A stretch of DNA of 64,000 nucleotides from Drechslerella dactyloides (taxonomy: Eukaryota > Ascomycota > Orbiliomycetes > Orbiliales > Orbiliaceae): the NCBI GenBank assembly GCA_020064725.1, contig JAGTWJ010000017.1:2790001-2854000 (forward strand). The letters run 5' to 3'. Of the stretch, positions 12,416-24,829 are shown one piece after another. The number at the start of each line of letters is the position of its first letter. Positions within the stretch are counted from its first letter, which is position 1. Made by a program: the position numbers and the translations under genes. Below the pieces are notes generated by a model that saw nothing but the letters and a program-made list of their open reading frames with translations, had not been told where the DNA came from and made no database searches.

Positions 12416-14608
12416 CTTTGCGATATCGCGGCGTCCGCGCGTTCAACCAATCACAGTTGTATAAATGAAAAGGTCGCAGCGAAAACACTATCTGAAATTC
12501 GTGAGGGAAGGGAAACAACCAATTCTAGCTTATCGGGTGAATGTATGAATGAATGGTAGGTATCAAAAATCAAAATGAAAGTCGTAGTTATCCGCACAGC
12601 TGCTCTTCCAAAGGAGCGATAAGAGCAAGCTTCAACTTCAAACCCAAGTGAATGTCATGAATCGATATCGTATCGTGTGCACCTCGCCGTCACAAACCCT
12701 CCTCCGCAAAAACAAAGAGAGCGTGTATGGAATACTTACCCAGCAAAACAGCTCGCACTCCCACGGCTATAGCTCTCTTCATATACACCCCTATCGGGTC
12801 CCGTCCCCGCTAGCAGTACACCCGCTCAGCAAAAGGGTCTGCGACCGCCCTCGCGTCCGGCTGCCGGCACGCACAGCTCGCCATCCCGTTTGGGAGACCA
12901 CCACGCGAGAGCACCGATGGGCTACCAAGATCAGAAACAGGAACAGGAGCAGCGTCTCCGCAGCCCGGCTGCGCATGTCGAGTGGTCCGCATGCGTATGC
13001 TCCGCGCGGGCTGCCCGCTAAAGTGGTGGCCCTGTGCGTTGCGCAGCCGAAAAAGACACACAGCGCAGTCGGCCGCCTGGGCAAGCCAATGAAACGGTGC
13101 CGAGAGCACTGGCCGGTTCGGCTAGCCCGCCGGTTCCGGGAGGTCGCCATGCAGGCCGCCGTTACGAGCTGTGGCCACATCGATGCTCGTCTGCTGGGGG
13201 CCCGCCGCTTTGAGAGCCAGGGTTCGGGGCAGATAGCCGCCGTCGGAACCAGATGCTGCCGCTCGGGGCTGTCTAGCCAGCTTGGGCGCAGGTGCGGCCT
13301 CCAGCTCGTTGGTGAGAACAATCGATTGTCCATCGAATGCGGTCGCTTCGATGGATCTTGGTGGCGTGTCGTGTGTGAGGACTATCACATCGTGGTGATG
13401 TTGATAGTGTCGCGTCATATCGCATCGAGATCTGGCTGCCAGTGTTGCCATCTGTCATTCGCCAGTCGAGTCATGCATCGGCGTTTCGTTCGTGGTTTAA
13501 CGCTATCGGATTGCTGGCCGACTGCGCATTGAAGCTTCGGCATCTGGATAGGGGTCTCGGTCCCATCGCCGTCGAATCGGCCAGGCGTCCAATCGAGAGC
13601 ATGCACCGTTTTCCGTCCATTGCGAGAAGCTATCGTGTGCCGGCCGTGAGACGACGTCGCAGATTGATGATGGCTACAGCGAGAGTCCTCGCACGCCAAA
13701 AGTCTTGGAAGACGCCCGCCGAGACCCCCCGAATATATATCCTGCCGCGAAGACGGTGCCGAAGTGCCGCGTCGCCTGCCGCTGCCACCGCCCGGCAGCC
13801 GAACAGGCAGCGCTTTACGAGCTAGCCAGTCGACTCCAGTTGCGATAACGGCATCGTCCAGTCACAGTCCCGCGACTCGAATAGGCGTGTGAAAATTCTC
13901 CGCCATGGCCGCTCGTCTACCAGGTTCGACGTCGCGCAGCTGATGGCTAAAATTTACAGTACTAGAATATCATGTCATCGATATATATTGAGCGTGCGCG
14001 TACGGCCGCGGCTTCACCGAATATATATCAAAAAGGTCGAAATGACCCAGCTCGGTCCACTAGTCGGCTATAAATCACAACGCCACCAGGTAATATGCGG
14101 ATACTTACCTATACACGGTTTAATCTGCTCCATATGAGTTAAATTTATGATATACTGTAATATAATGACAACCGCGTGAAGCAAACATACATCTCATCTA
14201 CTGGAAAGATATTGCGGGTGGTATCAGTATACCTAGATGGAGTGTCGGCTATTCTACTAGAGCACTAGCACTGGTAAATTCGAATTTGGTGGACGTTCTC
14301 ATGTCCATTCTTGTTCCATTTGTGCAAGTTTTTCACTAACGTCGAACCCTGCCTTAACTGTATATGACTCTGTATTCAGGTACTCACTATCCTCTCCTTA
14401 CGAGCCTGTATATTGGGAATGAGACGTAAGACCCCCTTAAGCTATTCAACGGTAGGCACACTACGTAAAAAATGCACAGGACCTGCGTGACTAGCCTTGA
14501 ATTTATCCGCACCATGCATGCATGAGCTTCTATCTACGTACGTACACGCATGCTCCAGCAGCTATACAGCCATCTTCCATACGAAAGATGACACCAAATC
14601 TACCACCG
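12416..14608. other. Gene-free stretch before PRE2
   Basis: About 2.2 kb lie between the start of the secreted repeat protein and the stop of PRE2. The part at 12800-13850 is GC-rich and has overlapping open frames on both strands, but none gives a protein I recognise and none shows a convincing gene structure. From about 13950 to 14500 it becomes AT-rich with TATATA runs. It probably contains the promoter of the gene ending at 12415. Confidence 0.5.
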
Positions 14609-15990
14609 CTACGCGTCCAACGTCGTCCCCACGTTCTGGAACTCGCCCTTCTCCAGCTTCTGCTTCCAGAATATCGGATTCGTATCCTAGTAGCCACCCA
14701 CATACCGTCAGCACCCCAACACCACACAATGATACAATATAAAAGAGATAGAGATATAGAAAGAGAGGAAAGGGGAGAGGGGGGAAAACATACGTTGAAC
14801 CCATGCTGGACCCACCCGTCCTCTTGGATGTGATACAAATTGATATAACCACCCGAATAAGCATCCCTGTGCGTCGCAGCAAGAATACTCCGCCGCGCGA
14901 GCTCCAGCGCCTCCTCGTCCGTCAAGTCAAAATGATACCCGCGGTCCAGCACGCCGTACGCGAAAGTCGCGCCGGAGCCAACGCAGAAGAGGTTGCCCTC
15001 GACGCGGTTGCCGTCGCTGTCAACGTAGTACAGGCCGAAGACGCCGCCGTGGCCGACGCCCGTTAGCATTGTGCCCATTGAGAGGCCCATGCCCTTGTAC
15101 GAGTAGACGAGCTGCGTATATTCACGTGATACTATCAGCCTCTGATCTGGGTTTTGGGGAAGAGTTTATATTATGGGCGTACGTTTGCAAGAATCTTGCT
15201 GGCGGCGGCGACGGAGATGAGCCGCTTGTGTCGGAGCTGGTGCAGCCGGCACTCCATGCCCAGATACGTGAGCCAGTACTGGCAGTCCTATATCCTCACT
15301 CCATCAGTATATCTCCACCGTGGACATCCTGCCGCCAGTCTGTCCGTCCACATACCGCAGCACCACCAGCCATCGTCCCGAGCAGATAGGGACTAGATTA
15401 CAGTTAGCATATTATTCATAACGCGTAAACACCAGTCCCACTCCAGCAAACGTGGGATGAAGGAATGAAAAGATGGGGGAAGACACACTTAATCTCGATA
15501 ACCTTCTTCACGGTCTGCGACGCAATCCACGACCCCTGCGTCGCCCGCGAATCCGTACAGACGATAACCCCGCCACGGAACTTGAACGCCAACGTCGTCG
15601 TGCCGTGCTTCAATTTGATAGGTGCGGAGGGGTTAGCATGGTCGTCTGTCATCGCGCGCAGAAACTTGGCCGGCTACCATTCCACAAAATCACATTAGCC
15701 GCCAATCTCTCATATATATAAGATTCACCGTAATCATCAACGTATGCGATATAGCTCGCCCAGCTGGGAAGCTGAGGCTTTGCGTTGCTCTCTGCTCCCA
15801 TCCCACTTGACCGCGGGAAAACAGCAAGAGGGATAGTAGAGCGATGGTGAAACGGATAGTAACGCACCTGGTCGACGGGCGGAAGCGTGAACGAAACGCT
15901 CTGCGGCAGGTGACTGCCAACTTCATCGTCATCCTCCTCCGCAACATCGAACTCCGGCTCCGCCGCATATTTGGACACGAGAGCGTCCAT
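14609..15990 (-). CDS. PRE2: 20S proteasome beta-5 subunit (PRE2/PSMB5)
   Basis: Beta-5 carries the chymotrypsin-like activity of the 20S proteasome. Six exons keep phase: 15868-15990, 15489-15673, 15356-15392, 15183-15287, 14794-15111 and 14609-14686 (281 aa). The propeptide precedes LKHG|TTTLAF, where the first Thr is the catalytic N-terminal nucleophile after self-cleavage. Counting from it, Asp17, Lys33 and Met45 (S1 pocket) are present. Further hallmarks are SQTVKKVIEIN, LLGTMAGGAADCQYW, VAAASKILAN, YKGMGLSMGTM, YYVDSDG, FCVGSG, FAYGVLD and SILAATHRDAYSGG. Residue 22 is Gln where the family usually has Ala. The first intron is long (194 bp) and exon 3 is only 37 nt. The start at 15990 is the first ATG and gives a propeptide of expected size. 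Confidence 0.95.
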
Positions 15991-16972
15991 CGTGCAGCGT
16001 GTGTATATCGACGTGGGACAGGCTATAGACGCGGGATAGCTTCCAATGTATTCGACGGGCCTCGAATGGATGGACGGTGGGGATGTCGGTCGGTCGGTTG
16101 TTTCGTGTCGTAATGTCGTGTCGTTCGTGTCGTGGGGTGGTGGGAGCTCTGGCGGGTACGTTTGATAAGAGGGTTGGGTAGAGCTACGCGGCCAGCTTTC
16201 GTAACCGCGGAGAGCTTGCCGCTAGCCGCATTTGGACGCCGCCGAAATGCAACGGGCTCAACGCACACCGCAACACCTGTGACAATTTCCTGAAATGTGC
16301 AAAGCAGTAGGGTACATGACTATTATCACAAGGCCAGGCCAAGGGCATTTTAGACAAAATGGGGCGGTTGACTAATTAAGTAGGATAGATTGCAGATGGA
16401 GAGACTATAGAATGGTATTTATGCTAACTAGCTATGATGATAGAAGACTGAAAAAACTACGTTACATGACATATCCGTGTATACCCATTACAAAAATCAT
16501 ACCAAGATCGAGAGAAAATCGAATGTCGAATCCACCACTCAGCGTACAACCACTCGTGTACCCGTCCCATCAGATAGATAACCCAACGTGCTCTGGGTAA
16601 AGCTCCTTGCATCCTCCTATCCCGCGGTCTTCGTCGTACGACCCGGAATGTAACCGTATTCTATCGTCGAAATCCACCCAGCCACCTCGTTCGTCTCCAT
16701 GCACCTGATCAGCCTCGCCTGCATGATGCACGCACGCACCTCACCCGCAGCGCATGCATACGTCTCCGCCCGATCGATACTCACGCCACAAACGCACTAT
16801 GAGATGACATCCGTCGGACTATTTAATCGTATACCTAACAAGGCACATAAGCCCCCGTGCCCCACAGCAACAAAAAAAAATGCACAGCAAACCCCGCAAA
16901 GGGAGCGCCTGAGAAGGTAAAAAGGCGAAGAGCAAAAAGAAAAAGAAATCTCACAAACAAGAGAGGAGCACT
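15991..16972. other. Intergenic upstream of PRE2
   Basis: The 982-bp gap should hold the PRE2 promoter and the 3' end of the surface-protein gene. It contains TGTCG/GTCGT-rich short repeats at about 16085-16140. No supported gene is seen. Confidence 0.5.
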
Positions 16973-18440
16973 CTACCGCCGCATCGACAAGCGATTCTTC
17001 TTGCCCTTGCCGAACTTCGCAACACCTTGCTCGTCCGACGCGCCCGCCGGCCAGTCTTCTCCCCGTGCCACGCCGTCGTATCCGTATCCCATCTTGAAGC
17101 CGAGGCCGTTGCGCAGATGCCGCTTCGACGAGTTCTTGCCGCCGCATCGCCGTCGGAGGAAGCTGAAGAGGAAGAACGCCAGGATGGCAAAGAGGATGCC
17201 CGAGGCGATCGCGATGCCGACGCCCTGTCCGACGGACAGCGATTTGTGTGCGATTGTCGGAAGCGCGGCGTTTGTGATGGTCGTGTTGGCGGTCGCCGAG
17301 GCGTCGATGACCGTGGTGGTGGTTTTGGAGGCGTCCGTGGTCGTCGTGCTGTCCGCGCTGGTGGACGTGGAAGTCTCCGAGGTCGAGGTCGATGTCTCCG
17401 AGGACGACGAGGACGACGAAGACGACGAGCTCGACGATGAAGAGGAAGAAGAGGAAGAAGAGCTAGACGACGATGAGCTGGTGCTGGACTCAGATGAGGA
17501 GCTGGAGCTGCGGGAGGACAGCTTGCTGGCGAGGAAGGAGGAGAGATCGAACTTGGAGCTAGAGCGCGTGGACGTGACGAACGTCGTACTGCGGTAGCGA
17601 TCTCGTTAGCGGGCCGGAATATTACGAATCAACGAACTATAGTAGCGTCCGCGCGTGCATGCATATATATGCGAGATCCGAGAGTCTAAAATTACACCCG
17701 CGAAACGCTACGGTCGCGGTTTCAGATATGGTGAGAACTTACGCTGTAGACTTCATGTCGGTCGACGTGACCATGGACGATGTGTCGGTCGTGGCCGTGG
17801 CCGTGCTCTCCGCCGTCGAGGTCGCATCGCTCGTCGTGGCGTCGCTCGTCGTGGCGTCGCTGGTCGTGGCGTCGCTGGTCGTCAGCGCCTCCGAGGTCGC
17901 CGTTGATTCAGGCGCGGTCGTCGCCTCAGCGGTCGAGGTAGCCTCAGCCGTGGAAGGCTGGTCTGTCGTCGCCGCGTCCGTGGTGGCCGCTTCTGTCGAA
18001 GCCGATCCTGCAGAGGAAGAATTCGCACCTTCAGTCGACTGAGTCCCCGCAGAGGAAGTAGCGCCAGGAGCAGAGGTAGCGGCGTCGGTCGAGGGAGGAG
18101 CAGGGGTAGATGCGGGGGATGCAGTAACAGTAACAGTAACGGGGGCCTCAGAGCTGGGGAATCGAATGTTACCCAATGCGGAGCTTAGATCGGCGGCTGC
18201 TGAGGAGGCCGCGTCGGCGGCGGCGCTCACTGTCGCATCTGGAGGCGCACTCGTCGCTGCATCGGCGGCGGACGACGGTCTAGCGTTAGTTGCAAGTGCC
18301 TGGAGGAGAGAGTGGAGGTCTGCGGTCGCGGATATACCCTGGGCATTTGAGGCGGCGTCGGTCCTGTCGGCCGCTGCTGACGGCGCGGGCGCCGAGGCCG
18401 AGACTGCGGCGAAGAAATTCAGAAGGCTGCTGAGCGACAT
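16973..18440 (-). CDS. Ser/Thr-rich single-pass surface protein (Mid2/Wsc-like layout)
   Basis: Two exons (17743-18440 and 16973-17588, intron GTAAGT...CCGCAG) give 437 aa. A hydrophobic N-terminus (SSLLNFFAAVSASA) looks like a signal peptide. The ectodomain is almost entirely Ser/Thr/Ala with an SDATT repeat, then a run of about 20 Ser, as expected of a heavily O-mannosylated stalk. One membrane segment (GIAIASGILFAILAFFLFSF) is followed directly by RRRCGGK and a basic, Gly-rich cytoplasmic tail of about 60 residues ending in LSMRR. This layout matches yeast cell-wall stress sensors such as Mid2, but no Cys-rich WSC domain is present and I see no sequence signature that proves homology. A role as wall sensor is inference. 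Confidence 0.8.
17400..17520 (-). repeat. Poly-serine coding tract
   Basis: Mixed TCN/AGY codons encode a near-continuous Ser run in the stalk of the surface protein. Synonymous codons are mixed, so the run is kept at protein level rather than being a simple microsatellite. Confidence 0.8.
17826..17884 (-). repeat. 15-bp tandem repeat (SDATT)
   Basis: About four copies of a 15-bp unit (gtcgtggcgtcgct and variants on the plus strand) encode TTSDA-type repeats in the ectodomain of the surface protein. Confidence 0.8.
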
Positions 18441-20477
18441 TATAGCGTGTATAATGCGTATATGGATACGATTCGATAGTTTTATCGATCGGTGTATAAA
18501 CCTAGTCGCAGGTCGCTGTGGTCGATATTGATACTATGCGATGCGACAGATATTGTATGGTCTGTGGTATAGTATAAAGTGGATGTATATGATAATGACG
18601 AGAGAGATGCTTCGCAAATGGAATATATATGTTTCTCTTCTATCGTAGCGCGTAAGTGTCGTAATGCCCGACCAGTCCGATTATTAAGTATCTTCTTATG
18701 ATGTCGCAAGTATACTACTACTCGAGGACTGCTTCGTTCGGTCGTTGGGTCGTGATTATATATAAAAGGATGGAATGCTTGCAATGCAATGAGCTAAACT
18801 GAAAAACCCAGAAATCGAATCCACCGGGGCCGCCGCCCTTGTTTATATATATCCCCATCCTCGTCGCATCATGCGCGCAGGTCAGGCTGGCACGCACGCT
18901 ACGTACGCTACGTTGCCCTAGGCCTCGCCGCCATTAATTTTCTAAATCAATCGAATTGGCTCACTCGCAACCTGATCGATTTTGGTTCCGCCGGCGCACG
19001 TCCAGCAAAACGACGCGCCGGGTCAATTGAATCCTTCCAGTCAAACGTAACGCCACCGCGCTCATCTTCGTGATCCGGCGATGTGTAGGCGATATCCATG
19101 ACAACCGTTGCACCGTACGTGTGCCGCACCGTGCGGCGGAGGGTGCAAACCGGCGATACAACAGATGTCCCAGAGCGGAAGCGGAATAATACCGCGCGCT
19201 CAATTGGCCGGAACTCTGGAAAGTAGCACGGGTGCCTGCGTTCAGTCGGAGTTCGATCAGGCGGCATTGTATTGTATTGTATTGTAACTAGGGGGGGTGC
19301 GATGCCAAAGACCCCGCCCTCCGCTGGCAGCTGTATCGCAGGGCCTAGGGTTCACCAGTAGAATGGTGCTATAGTGATAGTATACTCCGGAGTCGACGGC
19401 GGGACAGGCTGCCGGGCGCCATGGAGTTCGGAGCGTTACATCACGTATTTTACAAAGCGAACGGTTGCTGCGGCGCACGAGAAGGGAAATACATACACAA
19501 CGTACGTTAGTTAACTTCCAGCCTCCCGCGACGTCCGTTGCAATTGATGCTTCATTAGAGAGCATCATTGCAATATCCAGACGATATGATAGGGTAGTGT
19601 AATCTACGTGTCGCCCGAGGCGTGCGGCGCCGCAATTGCCACGGGCAAGTGACGGGCGCTTGCAGTGATAACCACTACGGCTCACGTCACCGGGAGCGAG
19701 ATAGCTTTCCACAATTTCGGTTCGTATGATATGTAGTGTATTATGTGCAGCGGGGGGAGGATGGCAAATGTGAGAATCCTACTATTACGAGAATAGCAAT
19801 CGGATGTCCGAAGGGGGCCACCCTGTGATAAGGCTAATTGAAACGACGCCATCGCGAGAAGAGTATATTAATATCCAGCATTACCCGATCGGGAGGATAC
19901 GTCTCGAGACTAGCACTGGAAGATACCGGACAAAGATAGTTGGCGTGGGAATATTTAAATAGTGCACCCGTTTCACGTACCGACAAGACCGCGGGCGCCC
20001 GCTGTCCAGCGCGGAGATATCACTCGGATCGCGAACAGTGCTGTGAAATATTCGAAGCTGCAGCCTGGCCGGCCGGGTATCCGGGCAACTGACATGATAG
20101 CGGTGGCCATACAAATTACGGCAAGAGGGAAGACGGGGGAAGAAGAAAGAAGGGAGGGAAGGGTAATGAACGGAGCAGCCCGGCGCTTAGCACATAGTCC
20201 TTTGTATTATATGTCATCTCCATCAATGCGCCCCGCGGCGTCAACGGAACAATATCGTCGTCAGGGCTGCGTGCACTAGTAGCACCATCTTATCGTATCA
20301 ATCAGATCAATTCCGTCCCTAATGCAGGAACGGCCTATAAGACTCCCTTATATACCCCGCTGACATAAGCCTGCTGACATAATCGCTGCTGACATAATCA
20401 TCACTCCAGAGCGTGCAATCTCCAACACCACCGCAAAGCTCACCGCACGCCCTTCGACGTGAACGCCGCAAAAAAAG
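18441..20477. other. Gene-free stretch before VPS71
   Basis: About 2 kb without a supported gene. It contains TATATA runs (18620-18870), a (ATTGT)4 microsatellite at 19266-19285 and short frames on both strands with no recognisable protein. The end next to 20478 should hold the VPS71 promoter. Confidence 0.5.
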
Positions 20478-21236
20478 ATGTCGGTCGAGCTGCTGCCCAA
20501 CACGGCCGCCGGGCGCGGCTCCTCCGGCGGCTCCTCCTGGTACTACTCCTCCGCCCCGCCCGCCCAGTCCGTCTCCGCCCTCCCAAAACCCGACGACCTG
20601 CGCGCCCGCAAGGCCAAAACCGCCGCCCTCGCCATCTCCACCGCCTCCTCCTCCGCCATCACCACCGACATCGACACGCCCACCGCCATCCCGCCGTCGG
20701 GCTTCCCGCTGTCTTCCGCGTCCACAGCCGCAATGGGCGCCCACGGGCCCGCTGCCGCCCACGTCTACAAACTCGACCCGCAGACCGCGCGCCGCATCGC
20801 CGAGCTCGAGAAGGTCAACTGGCGCGACACCTCCATCAAACTCGACCCTTCCTCCTCCTCCTCCTCCGCCGCAGGTCCGTCCACCTCCAGCGATGCGAAG
20901 AACCGGCCGAAGAAGCCGAAATCACCAAACGTCCGCCGCATCCTCGCGTCCGCGAAAACCTTCCACAACCACCTCTCCGACGACCTCGCGTCGCAGGAAC
21001 TCCACACACACCCGCACTCGTCGAAACAGCAGCCGATAGACCCGTCCACCACGCCGCTGGGATACGTCAAATGCGCGGCCGAACCACCGACCAGTACCGC
21101 TGAGCGGTGCCGGAGAGCGTTTTGCGAAATCTGCGGGTACTGGGGCTCCGTTGGCTGTCTGCGGTGCGGCGTTAGGCTGTGTTCGGCCGAATGCCAGGTC
21201 ACCCACCGCGAGGCACGGTGCACGCGGCGGTTTTAA
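20478..21236 (+). CDS. VPS71: VPS71/SWC6-like HIT zinc finger protein
   Basis: Vps71/Swc6 (ZNHIT1 in animals) is a subunit of the SWR1 remodeller that puts H2A.Z into nucleosomes. The single-exon gene encodes 252 aa. The first 190 residues are Ser/Pro/Ala-rich and low in conservation, with a basic patch KNRPKKPKSPNVRRILASAK near 142-161. The last 35 residues form the HIT-type finger, with Cys pairs in FCEICGYWGSVGCLRCG, then LCSAEC, then a His and a final Cys shortly before the end. The C-terminal finger position fits this family. The ATG at 20478 (aaaaaagATG) is the first in frame. Family assignment rests mainly on the finger. Confidence 0.85.
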   Translation: MSVELLPNTAAGRGSSGGSSWYYSSAPPAQSVSALPKPDDLRARKAKTAALAISTASSSAITTDIDTPTAIPPSGFPLSSASTAAMGAHGPAAAHVYKLDPQTARRIAELEKVNWRDTSIKLDPSSSSSSAAGPSTSSDAKNRPKKPKSPNVRRILASAKTFHNHLSDDLASQELHTHPHSSKQQPIDPSTTPLGYVKCAAEPPTSTAERCRRAFCEICGYWGSVGCLRCGVRLCSAECQVTHREARCTRRF

Positions 21237-21622
21237 CCCGCTGTACGCATATTTCATATCAGCCGGGGAAGTCGAGATGGTATTCACTGTATTATACTAG
21301 ACGGATTGCGGCGTTTGGTGGTTTTAATGATCCAAGAGAATGAATGAATGGAATGCCATTATATGCTAAACTATCCTGTATTACAATGCAATATATATCA
21401 TGCTGCTATCATGCATCCATATCTAGTACTCGCCATGCCATCATTCACCCATCGGCTGTCATCCACGCGTGCGATATATAACTAAGTTACCTCCTCTAGA
21501 TCATATATAATATAGTGTGGCCCCCTATATACCACGACCGACATAACCATCTATAACGATACCGCCAAACAAGAAAAACGTCAAAATGCAAATGCAGATG
21601 CAATCACGCTAACAGTCCTGCG
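21237..21622. other. Convergent gap VPS71/glycosyltransferase
   Basis: The AT-rich 386 bp with several TATATA runs should hold both 3' untranslated regions. No gene is seen. Confidence 0.6.
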
Positions 21623-23497
21623 TCATGTGAACTCCGGAAACGGCTCGTAGCGGGCGACCTTTGGCCCCGCCCACCGCTCGCCGTACATGTTGACCCGGCT
21701 GCCCGCCAGGAACCCGTCGTGCGTCTTCCGCACCATGTCCAGCCACGAGTTCGGCTCCGGATGCTTCGCCCACTGCGTTTCCCCACACCGTTAGCACTAG
21801 CCACTTACATGTAACGTCTCGAAAAAGGGCCGATGGGTGGGTGGGTGGATGGATACTGACCTGGTTGTGGATGTGGTACGCATACGCCCCACGGAAAAAG
21901 TTCTCCAGCGTCCGGTTCGTCGGCGGGTACGGGTCTCTCTCAAAGTCGTAACCCGGCGCGAACCCCTTGACGGTCTCCCGACTGCTGCTCCCGAACCACC
22001 GCTTCACGATCCTCATCGCGGGACTTCGCGCGTTCCTACCGGCCTCGTCACCGCTAACACCCCCCTCGACAGCCGGCATCTGCGGCCCGCTATACCCATG
22101 CCAATCATTCGGTATCGCGCCACGCTTGCCCAGGAAGGCTTCACCGTAGTTCACGAGGCAGGGGACGGTACACCGCGTGACGCCGGGCGTGTTGAACTGT
22201 CCCCAGATCGGATCGAAGAAGCCGTCTTCGAACATTGTGAACTCGTCGCCGCGGCCGTCCTTGTAGACGAGTCGGCCGATGATGTACGGGTGGAAGTTTA
22301 TGCCCATCTTCACGGCGCCCTTGAGGAAGTGCTGGGAGAGCGAGGAGTTTGGATGCAGCGACATTATCGCGGTGTTGTAGTCCCATGGCCCGCGCGCCCA
22401 ACCCCAGCGTTCGGCGAAGCCGTGGTTTGGCGGCAGCAGCAGAGGTCGGAGATCTGTGCACGTACTATTAGCTTGGACACTTCCTTTTAAATACTTATAT
22501 AAGTAAGTAGATCAAACGTGGTAGGGGACATACCTCTCAAGAGGACGTTATCCATGTCGCAGTAGACGCCGCCTTCGTAGTGCAGCACGACAAACCGCAC
22601 GGCGTCCGACACGGCAACAGGCAGAAACGTCATCTTCCGCGTCGAAAACTCAAGCCACTCGTTCCCTTCCTCGTCGATATAGGCCCCATCGCCCAGCTTG
22701 ATGATCTTGCCGTTGCCATCGCCGTCCACCGCCTTCTTCAGCAGCACGCGGCTGGGGAACCGCCACTCCCGCAATTGGATATCGCCGCGCTTCACAAGCG
22801 GCAGGAACATGGCGAACTTGGGATCCTCCATCATCTGCGCGACGGCGTCCGGGTTCGCGTCGACGTCGAGCCAGAGCTGCAGCCGCGAGCACGGCAGGTT
22901 CTGCGAGTGGAAGTAGCTTTTGATGAACAGCTCGACGCGCCAGGTGCATTTGCCGCTCCACCAGACGTGGTACGGCACGATGGGCCCGTTGCAGACGCCG
23001 ATGTCCCGTTCCGACGACGGCGAGAATTGCGGGTGGCCGGCCGAGGGGGCCTCGTCGTTGGGGGGGAGATAGTAGTAGTCCGACCGCGCGTTGGTGAGGT
23101 ATTCCATGCACTCGTACACGTACTTCATCCGCTCGAGCCCGCCTTGCGAGCCCCGACATACCTCCAGCAGTCGGGTAAAGTTGGCGAACGTGTCGGCGTG
23201 CGGCCGCGTGCCCATGTATGCGTCGTTCGCGACGACGAGCGAGTCCGGCCGCGCGGCGAAGGCTGCGAGCTCGCCATTCGAAGGGGAGGCTGAGGACGAC
23301 GACGGCGACGGGGGTGACACGGGCGATTGCAGGTTGCCAGATGGCGGCGGCGGGGGGCTCGTGGAGGTCGGGGAGCCGTAGAGGAGGGTTTGCAGCGTGA
23401 CGGTGACGAGGATGTAGACGGCTACGGCGACGAGGAGGTTGCGCACCGTCTGCAGGGCGCGGGCCGCGGGCCGCTGCACGTCCTTGTCCTTGTCCAT
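21623..23497 (-). CDS. Type II membrane DXD glycosyltransferase (GT32-like)
   Basis: Three exons in phase (22534-23497, 21861-22453, 21623-21772) give 568 aa. A short cytoplasmic end is followed by one membrane segment (about residues 18-40) and a Pro/Ser-rich stem, the layout of a Golgi type II enzyme. The catalytic signature is VSDAVRFVVLHYEGGVYCDM with the acidic DMD at about 314-316, as in the DXD sugar-binding region of GT32-type transferases, where it binds the metal and nucleotide sugar. WDYNTAIM and FEDGFFDPIWGQFNTPGV follow. Donor and acceptor cannot be read from the sequence; an Och1-like mannosyltransferase is one possibility. Intron 2 begins GTCAGT and contains a CCACC run. Confidence 0.83.
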
Positions 23498-24829
23498 GGT
23501 TCCAGATGGCTATACAGCCTCGAGTTCGACGGGGAACGGTATCAATCGAGAGCGGATCGTGTCGTGTCGTGTCGTGTCGTGCGGAATAGGGGACGGAGGG
23601 TGGCGATAGAATTTAGCGGTCAGGAGTCGACTCTCGATCCGAGGAGAATTCGCGACGGCGAGCTCACGGAACCAGGTGACAGGGGTGAGCTCAACCGCGC
23701 AGAGCAGCCATCGTCGAGATGAATAACTGTCGATGAGAATGCTATACCAAGAAGATGTGAAGGATGAAAACTCTCGCCATGGCCAGCTGGAGATGCAAAC
23801 GTTTGATAATGGAGCAGGCAGGTCGAGGCTGGCGAGCGTGTGCCTACCGAACCGGGAAACGGCCCTGCGCCCAGCGGACAGCAGCTGAACGCCATCATCT
23901 TACGCGGCCCCGAGCGAGCTTGGCGGGATCACAGCGGGCTTCAGCTGCAGCCGCTAGCCCGCAGCCTCGTCTGACGGGTGGAGTCGTCTTAAAACTGTAT
24001 CACTTATAGGAACCGTCGTCCAGTCACGTAAGGCGTAAGTGAATACGAGCCACGGTGCGGGGCCGCAGCTCTCGGCAGTCTCACGTCAAGACGTCAAAGA
24101 TGCAATGCGAAGTGCGGAGGGAATAAGGCCGGAATGCCTCCGCGGAAAGCCCCGTCTGCACGCCATATCTAATACGCCGATTCTGTGCATTAGACTATAG
24201 CTTCGAGGCTATAGACTAGAATAGTCTCATGATCCAGAATAGCAGCATCTTGTAACTGCGACACCCATATCTACCGACTTTGGGTACAGCGACGTCTGTT
24301 TTCCGTCGCGGTTGAGTCGAAGTTCATATCTGAATGGACCCACATATAGCCGCATTTTCGACATCTCCAACATGTCAGAATCACAATCCGGTGACTAATC
24401 GATTGGTAAAAGCACTCCGACGTGTAACTTCGACGATATCCCAAGCCGTATACAGCCGCTGCCATCTTGATTCGGTTTACCTGCCGCTGCCCAATTCGGT
24501 ACTTTGTACTACATGAAAGCATGCAATCGGACGAGAACCATTCCCGGCCGTCTAAACCCCGCCATGGACGAAATCCACGAGAACGACCGGGAACGGATAG
24601 CTACACTATCCCCAGATTAGCACATCCTTAGCTAACCGCCCTTTCGAGCTCGAGCGTGATGTCGCACAGGAATCCTGTACCCTGCTTGGCAGTGCGGGGT
24701 AACCATGAATAAAGGGAAGCTTATAATAAGAGATCAATGGAAGATCTCGAAGAGCAAGCGTGAACCAAAGTCCCTCTGCTGAACGAATTCCTGTGTGCGT
24801 GATATCATAATCCAATACATCGAGTCGCA
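23498..24829. other. Divergent intergenic region, glycosyltransferase and hydrolase
   Basis: The 1.3-kb gap lies between two divergent start codons. A CGTGT pentamer is repeated about five times at 23558-23582. There are no supported genes. Confidence 0.5.

Noticed and set aside
12648..13532. Plus-strand frame of about 290 codons and a 180-codon minus-strand frame across it
   Set aside because: GC-rich region with frames open on both strands. Composition is Arg/Ser/His-rich and no domain is seen.
19257..19712. Minus-strand frame of 151 codons
   Set aside because: Contains a simple repeat at its end, no domain and no intron support.
20319..20762. Gly-rich minus-strand frame
   Set aside because: Antisense of the VPS71 leader; composition reflects Pro/Ala/Ser codons.
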